Of a stretch of DNA of 19,294 bases, positions 7,270-14,786 are shown one piece after another. A program made the position numbers and the translations under genes. Position 1 is the stretch's first letter. Every line of letters begins with the position of its first letter. The stretch comes from Phycisphaerales bacterium (GTDB taxonomy: Bacteria; Planctomycetota; Phycisphaerae; SM23-33). The notes beneath the pieces were generated by a model. It did not search any database, had not been told where the DNA came from, and saw only the letters and a program-made list of their open reading frames with translations. The DNA lies in the NCBI GenBank assembly GCA_003153915.1, contig PMBX01000063.1:1-19294 (forward strand), in the 5' to 3' direction.

Positions 7270-9632
7270 GAACTCAGCATGACGGGAGGTTTTGGGCCGT
7301 CGGCCTGGCATTGGCGATGGCGATGAGCGGCGTGGCGGGCGGGCAGGGGTACGATCCTTTCAAGTCCGCCGCTCCGGCAAAGACGACGGCGACGGGCAAC
7401 GTCATCTCCAGCGTGGAGTTCGTAGACACTCCGATCACCACGATCTTCAAGATGATAAGCGACCTGACCGGTTGGAGCATCCTGATGAGTCCGGAGGTGA
7501 CCCGCCAGCCTCCCAAAATCAACCTGTGGATCAAGAACCTCCCCGCCGAGCGGGTTCTCAACCAGGTGGTGGAACTGGCCGGTCTGGTGGCCGACCGCCG
7601 GGACAACACCGTCACCGTGATGACCTACGAGGAATATTGCCGGCAGTTCGGGGTGGATAAGACCGTCCTGCCGCTGCGCAACGCCAAGGCAAGGGACTTG
7701 GCGGCCCTGTTGAAGCCTCTGGTGGAGAAGGAGGGCCAATCGCGGATCCTTCCCGACGAACGGAGTAACCAGGTGATACTGCTGGTTCCCAAGCCGATGC
7801 TGCCCAGCCTGGTCAAGCTGGTGACGTCGATGGACGTTCCGCTGGAGGCGTCGGGAGACACGATTCGCCTGATTCCGTTGCGTTACGTGGAGGCGGCGAA
7901 TCTGGCGCCTCTACTGGAGCAGTTCCTGACACAGACCTCCAAGGGCGCCGGGGGAGCCCCGTCCGCGGCGGGGCTGCGCCCTTGGGAGGCCGGACCGGCG
8001 AGGGCGGCGTCAGCCGTGGCGACCAGCGCCCCGGCGACGGAGCCTTCCGGGACCGCTTCGCCCGTTGGGGCGGGAAACAATTATTCCCTGCGGTTCATGT
8101 GCGAGGGCAGCCTCAACGTTATCGTCCTGCGAGGACCGGTCCAGGAGGTTGATACCGCCAGCCGGCTGGTGGCCGATCTTGATGTTCCCGGTGACGCCCG
8201 GACGGTCAGTTATACCCTGACCCACGCCGACCCTTGCGAGGCGTTCGATGCGTTGGAGGCGATGTTGGGGGATCACGAAAAATCATCCCGCTTCCGCCTG
8301 GCCCTTAGCCAGAGCAATTCCAAGATCGTGGCCTACGGTTCGCCCGCCGACCAACAGCGAGTGGCGGAGATGATCGGGGCCATCGACAAGCCGCTATCGG
8401 AAAACGGTGGGATCAAGGTCTATCGTCTGGAGAACGCCACTGCCGCCGAGGTGGCGATGGTAATCCAGAACTTGCTCGGTCTGGATGCATCGTCTTCATC
8501 GTCCTCCAACCGCGCGACGGGCATGAGATCCGGCCTGGCCTCGTCCGTCGGCGGAGTTCAACGGGTGGCATCTTCCCCGCGGCAGTCGATTCGCCCCGGC
8601 GAACCTTCTTTGCCTACCCCCGCGCAACCGGGGGGCAGGGGCGGGGAGTCCGCCTCGGACCGGGAGATTCCCCCCAGCGTGATCGCCTCCCCGGAGATCA
8701 ACGCGGTAATCGTCCAGGCCTCATCTGCGCGGCAGGAGGAACTGGGGCGCTTGATCGCCGAACTGGACCGTCCGCGCGACCAGGTGCTTTTGGAGGTAAC
8801 GCTGGTGTCGGTCCGAAGCACCGACGGTTTCCACCTGGGATTGGAACTTGCCGGTGCCAGCGTCAACGGCCAGGGGGTCGAGCAGATCGCCTTCACCCAC
8901 TTCGGTATCGGCAAGACCAACACCGCCACCGGACAAACACGCCTCGCCACCGACCCGCTGACGGGACTGAATTTCGCCATATTCAACTCCGGCGACCTGT
9001 CGCTGGTCCTCCAGGCCCTCCACAGCGTAGGCGACACGCGGATCACATCCTCGCCCAAGATCCTCGTGGAGGACAACTGCCCCGCCCAGATCAGCCAGAT
9101 CAACCAGGAACCCTTCGAAGTCACCGACCAGGGCCAGACGACCACCACCACCAGCTTCGGCGGCTTCGTCGATGCCGGGACGGTCCTGACCGTCACGCCG
9201 CATCTTTCACGGGAGGACTGGCTGCGGCTGGCCTACGAGGTGACCTTCAGCTCCTTCGGCGCCCGGTCTGACGCGAAACTTCCGCCCCCGCGGCTCCAAA
9301 ACACCGTCAACGGGACCGCGCGTGTCCCCGCCGAGCACACCGTGGTGCTGGGAGGCCTGGTCAGCACTCGGACCGACAAGACCATCGAGGGCGTCCCCTG
9401 GCTGATGGACATCCCCCTGCTGGGGGAACTGTTCCGAAAACGTGACAACGAAGACGACAAGGAAACCCTTTTTATCTTCATTCGCCCCGTCCTGTTGCGG
9501 GAAGCGTCTTTCGAGGACCTTATCTGCCTGTCCCGCGACGACCTGCGAACGGCCGGAATCCGTCCTCCCGGCGACCCCATGAACCCTATCCAGATGTTCC
9601 CCTGGCAGTATCCAACCAAAGATAAGGAGTGA
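7266..9632 (+). CDS. gspD: Outer-membrane secretin GspD
   Basis: This 788-residue protein forms the outer-membrane channel through which type II substrates leave. Residues 1 to about 27 are a Sec signal peptide. An N0 domain follows (about 48-118: VEFVDTPITTIFKMISDLTG). Then come what I read as four secretin N-type repeats: 131-192, 198-309, 312-377 and 384-505. The second contains a Pro/Ala/Ser insert (about 224-271) and the fourth a Ser/Gly/Pro insert (about 408-470). The secretin core spans about 507-742, with ITSSPKILVEDN, QINQEPFEVT, TVLTVTPHLS, VVLGGLVSTRTDKT and the signature VPWLMDIPLLGELFR. A tail of some 45 residues may be the pilotin-contact region. The start is set by AGAGGT at 7251-7256 and by the signal peptide. 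Identification as a secretin is certain; GspD follows from the operon. Confidence 0.96.
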   Translation: MRTQHDGRFWAVGLALAMAMSGVAGGQGYDPFKSAAPAKTTATGNVISSVEFVDTPITTIFKMISDLTGWSILMSPEVTRQPPKINLWIKNLPAERVLNQVVELAGLVADRRDNTVTVMTYEEYCRQFGVDKTVLPLRNAKARDLAALLKPLVEKEGQSRILPDERSNQVILLVPKPMLPSLVKLVTSMDVPLEASGDTIRLIPLRYVEAANLAPLLEQFLTQTSKGAGGAPSAAGLRPWEAGPARAASAVATSAPATEPSGTASPVGAGNNYSLRFMCEGSLNVIVLRGPVQEVDTASRLVADLDVPGDARTVSYTLTHADPCEAFDALEAMLGDHEKSSRFRLALSQSNSKIVAYGSPADQQRVAEMIGAIDKPLSENGGIKVYRLENATAAEVAMVIQNLLGLDASSSSSSNRATGMRSGLASSVGGVQRVASSPRQSIRPGEPSLPTPAQPGGRGGESASDREIPPSVIASPEINAVIVQASSARQEELGRLIAELDRPRDQVLLEVTLVSVRSTDGFHLGLELAGASVNGQGVEQIAFTHFGIGKTNTATGQTRLATDPLTGLNFAIFNSGDLSLVLQALHSVGDTRITSSPKILVEDNCPAQISQINQEPFEVTDQGQTTTTTSFGGFVDAGTVLTVTPHLSREDWLRLAYEVTFSSFGARSDAKLPPPRLQNTVNGTARVPAEHTVVLGGLVSTRTDKTIEGVPWLMDIPLLGELFRKRDNEDDKETLFIFIRPVLLREASFEDLICLSRDDLRTAGIRPPGDPMNPIQMFPWQYPTKDKE
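9624..9629 (+). promoter_or_regulatory. Ribosome-binding site for the GTG-initiated lipoprotein gene
   Basis: AAGGAG lies 6 bases before GTG 9636, inside the end of gspD. It supports the rare GTG start, which gives a complete lipoprotein signal peptide. Confidence 0.75.
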
Positions 9633-9635
9633 TCC

Positions 9636-10361
9636 GTGCGACACGCAATTATCGCCAACATCCTTTATACACTGGTGGCTTTGGCCCCCCTGACTGCCCT
9701 GCCGGCCTGCCAAAACCCGCGCGACCAGGCCCTGACCAGCGTCCAATCGCAACTGGCCACCCGAAACGCCGCGCGCCAACGCTCCATGGACCTGCTCCAC
9801 AAGGCCCAACAGGCCGGCGAAGCCTCTCAACCGCAACAGGCGCGGCAATGCCTCCGCCAAGCCGTACAGGAAGACGATCGAAACGCCTCCGCCTGGATGG
9901 CCTTGGGCGCACTGGAATATCAACAGGACAACTACTACCAGGCCGCCGAGGCCTTCCACCGCGCGGCCCGGCTTGAACCAACGCGACATGAACCACACTT
10001 CAACCTCGGAATCGTTCTGGAATCGGCCGGCTTGTATCCCAAGGCCGCCGGGGAATATGAAACCGCCCTCAAGCTTACCCCTGACCAACTGGAAACCATG
10101 GAACACCTCGCCCGCTGCTACATCAAAACACACACCAACCTCCCCAAGGCGCAACGACTTCTTGACCAGGCCGCCTCCCGCGAAATACGGCCCCAATGGG
10201 TCCGATGGATCCAACAGCAACAGAAGGCGCAACGCGGTCCGGGATCAGACGCAGACGGGGCGGGCGGCGGCAAGGGAGAAGGCCATGGGGGAGACTTATC
10301 GACACAGAGTTCAAATACCACAGCTAAACAGTCCGCATGTGAAATGGAAAAAGAAAGGTAA
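9636..10361 (+). CDS. TPR-repeat lipoprotein, possible secretin pilotin or assembly factor
   Basis: The product (241 aa) begins with a hydrophobic signal ending LPAC (Cys25), a reasonable lipobox. Several tetratricopeptide repeats follow at about 50-83, 84-117 (SAWMALGALEYQQDNYYQAA), 118-151 (HFNLGIVLESAGLYPKAAGE) and 152-182. The C-terminal 40 residues are low complexity (Gly, Ser, Lys, Glu). TPR lipoproteins such as PilF/PilW act as pilotins for type IV pilus secretins; placement directly after gspD suggests an analogous role here, but that is inference. Base use differs from the upstream genes: this gene is C-rich on the coding strand (60 bases at 9721-9780 hold 27 C and 15 G), while gspF is G-rich (901-960 holds 26 G and 10 C). 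A general TPR scaffold is the alternative. Confidence 0.75.
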   Translation: MRHAIIANILYTLVALAPLTALPACQNPRDQALTSVQSQLATRNAARQRSMDLLHKAQQAGEASQPQQARQCLRQAVQEDDRNASAWMALGALEYQQDNYYQAAEAFHRAARLEPTRHEPHFNLGIVLESAGLYPKAAGEYETALKLTPDQLETMEHLARCYIKTHTNLPKAQRLLDQAASREIRPQWVRWIQQQQKAQRGPGSDADGAGGGKGEGHGGDLSTQSSNTTAKQSACEMEKER

Positions 10362-10377
10362 TCAAAGGGGCTTACAG

Positions 10378-13300
10378 ATGAGATACGAAAGTAAAAAATG
10401 GGCGAATGTTGTCGTTGTCGCAATCGCGATTGTCATCGGGGGACAGAGGCTTTCGGCCCAGAGTGCGCCGGCTGCTCTGGATTGGACTGCGACGAATCAG
10501 GAAGAACTGGACCAACTGGCGACACGGCTGCAAAAGGAAGGCCCCGCCGCCAGTGAACAGAGGCGACGTTTGGCCGACTACTTGACGGACAATTACGCCA
10601 AGGCCCCGGCTGTAATAACCCCGTTTGCGGCTCACACGTGGAAGCACGTCCTTTTGGCCCTGCAAGCGGAGTTATCGGAATCCCAGAAGGCGCAATGGGC
10701 GGAGGCCCTTGCGGCCGCGTACGGGGAAGCGTGGATGAACGATGGGCGAGTCGTCACCGTGGCGGAAACTATTATGTCTCTCCGGCCGGTGACGGCGCGG
10801 CGGTTCGTGTCGGATTGGGTTCTTCATCACCAGGAATGGCGGTCCTGGGGTGGTTTCTATCTCGTTCGCATGGCCTCTTGCCTCCGCACGCTGAAGGGTG
10901 AGAGTCCCGCCAACCACCAGGAGGCCTACGATGAAACAATCAAGGCCCGCAGAATGTTGCTGGAACAGGCGATGCCCCTCTTGTCGGCCCGGCGAGAGGT
11001 GGTGCGTTCGATAGAGCCGCGGTTCTGGGAAGGAGCGGCGGCGGCATTGAGCGGGGATATGACGGATGCCCAGCGCCGCCAATGGATCGAGTTCATTCGC
11101 AGCACGCTGCCCAACGAGAAGACCCTTCAGGACATGCTGGTATTTCGTAAAAGCTGTCTGCTGGCCAACGCGCTGACGTCCCTGGGAGACCCGCGTGCCT
11201 GCGATGTGCTGGCTCTCTACGTTTGCGGACAGGCCCAACCGGCGGCGTTCAGTCCCGGCTGGCAGTTGGGTTTGTTGGAGTGTTTTCTGGATCAGTATGA
11301 CCATGGGGACCTGGACTACGAAACGTTCCTGACCGATGTGCGGCAATCCTACGCGTTGTTCGCCGGAAGTCCGCCTGGGATGGCTTCCATGAAGATCGAG
11401 CCGAACGATCCTGTCGTGGGGTATATTGCCAAGCCGCACCCCAGATACAGGGGCAAGATGCAGTCGATGCTCGATACGGAGCGGCGGTGCAGCGAGTCGT
11501 TGCGGACCGTCGCGGTGGCCGGCGGGGGGGATATATTCAATGACTGCCAATGGGCGATGCTATGTTGGCGCACGATAGCGGCCCGGCCCGTGGATCGAGG
11601 CCGCGTGTGGCGGGAAGGCCTCGTCGCGCTTGCCCCCGACAGCAGGCTACCGGCGGAGAGAATCCTCGAAAGCGTCAGGGCGCTGCTGATCGTTTTGAAA
11701 AAAGAGAAGGCCGCCGACCTCACCCCCGATGGCGTGCTGGGGGATCTCCTGGCGTTGTCCCGTGACTATGATCTGACGGAAGCCCTAGCCCGGATGCGCC
11801 AGAAGAGTCGTCTGGAGCATCAACTGGACGCCTCGCCGGAGTTTCGCGACGCCTATCAGGCCGCGCTCGAGCTGGACAACCAGAACAAGACCACAGACGC
11901 CATCGCCGCCTACTCCAAACTGATGGAACAGGCGCGACAGGCGGGCAAACCGTCCCTCTCGGCTGAGCTTGGCACGGAGTTGATGGGCTTGCTGCTTAAG
12001 GGGGGTGACAGCCGGCTGAATGAAGTGGAATCGCTGTTGCAAGCCGCCACCAAGGAGGCGGGAACGGATTCGGACGAATCGTGGAACGCACAATGTAGCC
12101 TGCTCCTGAGGCGCGTCAAGTCAGCCGTGCCGGCTGGTAGAGCGGAGCTTTGGGCCAAGGGTTTGTCCGCTTTAAGGCGAGATGGCGTCCATGTCTGCCA
12201 GGACGCTCTGGAGGATGTTGACCGTCTGGTCCGGTCGTTAGCGCCGGCGGAGGCCGGTTTGGGCGACAAGGTCCTGGCGGACCTATTGTCCCTTGCACCG
12301 GACATCGCATCCATGCAGCGACTCCAACAGCGCCGGGTGAACAGGTTTGTGGGAGATAACCAATGGGAAAAGGCCCTCCCAGCCGCCCTGTTGGAGGTCA
12401 TGCTCGCCAACGCCACGGGGGAAGGCCCCATCTCGTCGATTCAGCGGTTTGACGACGTCATGAAGTCCGCCGGTCCGTCGGGAACTGCCTGGGAGGCTAT
12501 CCGGGCAAAGTGGTCGTCCAACGGACCATCGGCCCCCACGGCTAGCGGTCCGGCGGAGGCCGCTGCCCTGCGTCTTCCCTTCGATGACGGTCTCCGAGCT
12601 GTCGCCGCGGCGGCCCTGGCGGGACGCGATGAAATCTCTTCTCGCCGGCGTGGATATCTGTGCCTTTTTGTCGGGGACATGGACGAGTCTTTGCGGCGGA
12701 TGCATCTGAACCTGATGCAAGCCGGTAGCGATCCACGGAAGGTTCGGGACGCCTGGGACGATCTATCCGTGGCGTTGGCCGTGGCTGAAGGGAATCCGAA
12801 CGCAGTCAGCCGATTGGGACAATGGATGACGAGGCGATGGGCCGCGCCCGAATCCGTCTGGTCCAAGGAGGCGCAATCCAAGTGGTGTGACGTTTTAACG
12901 GATGTCGAAAGAAAGTCACGCGGTGGAACCGCCGCGGATTCTGCCGCCTCTAAACCGGTTGGAAAAGACCGGCCGGCGATGGCGGCCTGGCTGGTTTCCA
13001 ATCGGCGGAACCGCTTGGTGTACTGGGGCATCGAGTCGCTGGTCAGCGGCGGGGGCCAGTGGGCATCGGGGCTATGGTCTGCGGCCTTGGACTCCTGCGA
13101 TACACTTCCCAATGCCGCCTCCACCGTTGGGGACATTGTGTTCCTGGTTCGCCGATCGGACCAGATGGCCGAAGCCGTCGCCGTTTTGGAAGAGGCGTCG
13201 TCGCGCGTCGGCAATGACCTCCGCCGGCAGGCGGTATTGTGGGCAGTGGCGGAGCTGAACTGCGCCGTGGGCCGCTGGTCGCAGTGCCTGGAATCGCTCG

Positions 13301-13620
13301 ATCGCCACGCGACGATCTCCAAGGACGCCAAGGGCGAGCAAAACGCCGCCGTGGGCCTGATCCGGGCACGGTGCCTCATCGGTCTGGGCCGGTTTGCCGA
13401 CGCCTTGGTGCTGCTGGACAAGGTGGGCCGGTGGCAAGGGAGCGATGAACAACATGCCCAGGCCGGCTTCCTGAAAGGATGCATCCATTTACAGCAGGAC
13501 CAGACCGCCGAAGCACAGGCGCAGTTCCAGCAAATAATTGAGGCCTATCCCAATGCCACCGTGACGGATCGGGCCAAGCAGATTGTCTTGGATCTGCAAG
13601 CCGTGATGGCAACGAAATAG
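10378..13620 (+). CDS. Large exported helical-repeat protein of unknown function
   Basis: I do not recognise this 1080-residue protein. Residues 1 to about 28 look like a Sec signal peptide (basic MRYESKK, hydrophobic VVVVAIAIVIGG, then LSAQS). The rest is mostly helix-favouring sequence rich in Ala, Leu, Arg and Glu, with Trp at many positions. TPR-like units are visible in the middle (about 488-560, YQAALELDNQNKTTDAIAAY) and at the C-terminus (about 945-1080, including LIRARCLIGLGRFADALVLL and GCIHLQQDQTAEAQAQF). No catalytic motif or further membrane helix stands out. It is expected in the periplasm or on the outer membrane as an alpha-solenoid scaffold. The longer open frame upstream is discounted: ATG 10378 follows AGGGG by 7 bases, lies 16 bases past the lipoprotein stop, and alone yields a signal peptide. 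Confidence 0.7.
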   Translation: MRYESKKWANVVVVAIAIVIGGQRLSAQSAPAALDWTATNQEELDQLATRLQKEGPAASEQRRRLADYLTDNYAKAPAVITPFAAHTWKHVLLALQAELSESQKAQWAEALAAAYGEAWMNDGRVVTVAETIMSLRPVTARRFVSDWVLHHQEWRSWGGFYLVRMASCLRTLKGESPANHQEAYDETIKARRMLLEQAMPLLSARREVVRSIEPRFWEGAAAALSGDMTDAQRRQWIEFIRSTLPNEKTLQDMLVFRKSCLLANALTSLGDPRACDVLALYVCGQAQPAAFSPGWQLGLLECFLDQYDHGDLDYETFLTDVRQSYALFAGSPPGMASMKIEPNDPVVGYIAKPHPRYRGKMQSMLDTERRCSESLRTVAVAGGGDIFNDCQWAMLCWRTIAARPVDRGRVWREGLVALAPDSRLPAERILESVRALLIVLKKEKAADLTPDGVLGDLLALSRDYDLTEALARMRQKSRLEHQLDASPEFRDAYQAALELDNQNKTTDAIAAYSKLMEQARQAGKPSLSAELGTELMGLLLKGGDSRLNEVESLLQAATKEAGTDSDESWNAQCSLLLRRVKSAVPAGRAELWAKGLSALRRDGVHVCQDALEDVDRLVRSLAPAEAGLGDKVLADLLSLAPDIASMQRLQQRRVNRFVGDNQWEKALPAALLEVMLANATGEGPISSIQRFDDVMKSAGPSGTAWEAIRAKWSSNGPSAPTASGPAEAAALRLPFDDGLRAVAAAALAGRDEISSRRRGYLCLFVGDMDESLRRMHLNLMQAGSDPRKVRDAWDDLSVALAVAEGNPNAVSRLGQWMTRRWAAPESVWSKEAQSKWCDVLTDVERKSRGGTAADSAASKPVGKDRPAMAAWLVSNRRNRLVYWGIESLVSGGGQWASGLWSAALDSCDTLPNAASTVGDIVFLVRRSDQMAEAVAVLEEASSRVGNDLRRQAVLWAVAELNCAVGRWSQCLESLDRHATISKDAKGEQNAAVGLIRARCLIGLGRFADALVLLDKVGRWQGSDEQHAQAGFLKGCIHLQQDQTAEAQAQFQQIIEAYPNATVTDRAKQIVLDLQAVMATK

Positions 13621-13642
13621 TGATGAATCGGACGGAGATACC

Positions 13643-14782
13643 ATGATTAACAACCACACAAGACGTTTCCAGACGACGACAAAGACGGGAATCGTCCTGA
13701 TTTCACTTGCCGCGTGCCTGGCCTTTGCGTGGCCGGCGTTGGGTGGGGCCGCCGAGGGACCGACCAGTCGGCCCGGCGGTCCCAGTCGCGCCAAGGACGC
13801 CGCGCCCACGACGACCGGTCCAGCCACCATCGCAAAACGAGACCATCCATTTGTGGCGATGGCGGATGGTTTGTTTGAGGCGCAGTTTCGTGCCTCCGGT
13901 GGAAAAATATATAGCGCAATGTATCTGACTCGTCCGTGGCGCGAGGTAGCGGCTGAACTGGTGAGCAACCCTCCCCCGCAGAAAGTCACCGTCTTCCAGT
14001 GTCGTGGACCACAGGATGAAGTCCTGGAGGCATTCCGCCCGGTGGCCGACCAGTTCATTATTTTCCTCTTCCACCATGCCAGCTTACGAGCTCCCGGTCC
14101 CGACGATCGGGTCTGGCCGGGCGTCAATCATCCCCTGCTGAACCGCATTCGCGATGTTCCCCCAATTGCCGGGGGGGCCAGAGTCTACGCCCTCATACAC
14201 GTCCTGGGCGAGGAGACCGCTGTTTGGGGGCTTAATGCGGAACGCGGAGTGCGGTTTGAAGAGGTTCAGTGGATGGCCGTTGCCGTGATGGGGGGCGACT
14301 ATGGCGGAATTCTGTGGCGCACTGACGTAAACATCAGTCCTTGGCCGGACCGTCTCCACGCCCTGGAGACGGCGATTCGAGCTTATTCCGATGACCTTGG
14401 AAATTCGTCGGCTGTCGTGGGATGGGTGGAAGGTCCACCGGGCCAACCCATCACCACGCGTTGTTCGGACAAGAAACTGTTCATCTTTCTGCTTCATCCC
14501 GATTACATGTCTTTCGACCCGGCGGGCAAGTCAATCCGCGAGCCTGTGGAAGCCCGGGATTGCCAGGGGCAGGTGGTCATCCATCCGCCGGAGAGTTGGC
14601 GCGTGGAGTCTGGGCGAACTCTATCTGGCGCGCCTCTGAAATTGGACCGCGAGGGAGCGGTCTTGCGGACACACTATTATTTTCGGGGCGGCGGGGAGGT
14701 TCTTATCCTGGACCTGAAAGGCTCTGCGACAAGCGCCACCGAACCGATTGCCGGCGCCGGGGACAATTTACGGAAGGAATAA
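13643..14782 (+). CDS. Exported protein of unknown function (379 aa)
   Basis: No family is recognised. The N-terminus has a basic start and a hydrophobic stretch (about 15-36). Cleavage could be after ALGGAA (signal peptidase I) or at LAAC (Cys25), a good lipobox but with hydrophobic sequence continuing after it. A Pro/Ser/Thr-rich linker (about 37-65) leads to a mixed alpha/beta domain. Two similar beta-like segments, FIIFLFHHAS near 138 and LFIFLLHPDY near 279, sit about 140 residues apart and may mark an internal duplication. Other notable stretches are QWMAVAVMGGDYGGILWRTD (209-228) and THYYFRGGGEVLILDL (343-358). GGAG lies 5 bases before the ATG. The gene lies between two genes for exported helical-repeat proteins, all in one direction, so a joint envelope function is likely but not defined. 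Confidence 0.65.
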   Translation: MINNHTRRFQTTTKTGIVLISLAACLAFAWPALGGAAEGPTSRPGGPSRAKDAAPTTTGPATIAKRDHPFVAMADGLFEAQFRASGGKIYSAMYLTRPWREVAAELVSNPPPQKVTVFQCRGPQDEVLEAFRPVADQFIIFLFHHASLRAPGPDDRVWPGVNHPLLNRIRDVPPIAGGARVYALIHVLGEETAVWGLNAERGVRFEEVQWMAVAVMGGDYGGILWRTDVNISPWPDRLHALETAIRAYSDDLGNSSAVVGWVEGPPGQPITTRCSDKKLFIFLLHPDYMSFDPAGKSIREPVEARDCQGQVVIHPPESWRVESGRTLSGAPLKLDREGAVLRTHYYFRGGGEVLILDLKGSATSATEPIAGAGDNLRKE

Positions 14783-14786
14783 AACG

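Noticed and set aside
519..9632. Reading the cluster as a type IV pilus rather than type II secretion
   Set aside because: A GspG-type major subunit with its Asp-rich C-terminal loop and a clear GspK, together with H, I and J, define T2SS. PilT, PilM/PilN as separate genes and PilA-type subunits are not present.
9207..10232. Antisense open frame of 341 codons opposite the gspD end and the lipoprotein gene
   Set aside because: Gly/Val/Leu-rich without motif, opposite the conserved secretin signature and TPR repeats. The strand-bias change here is real, but the + strand frames are clearly the coding ones.
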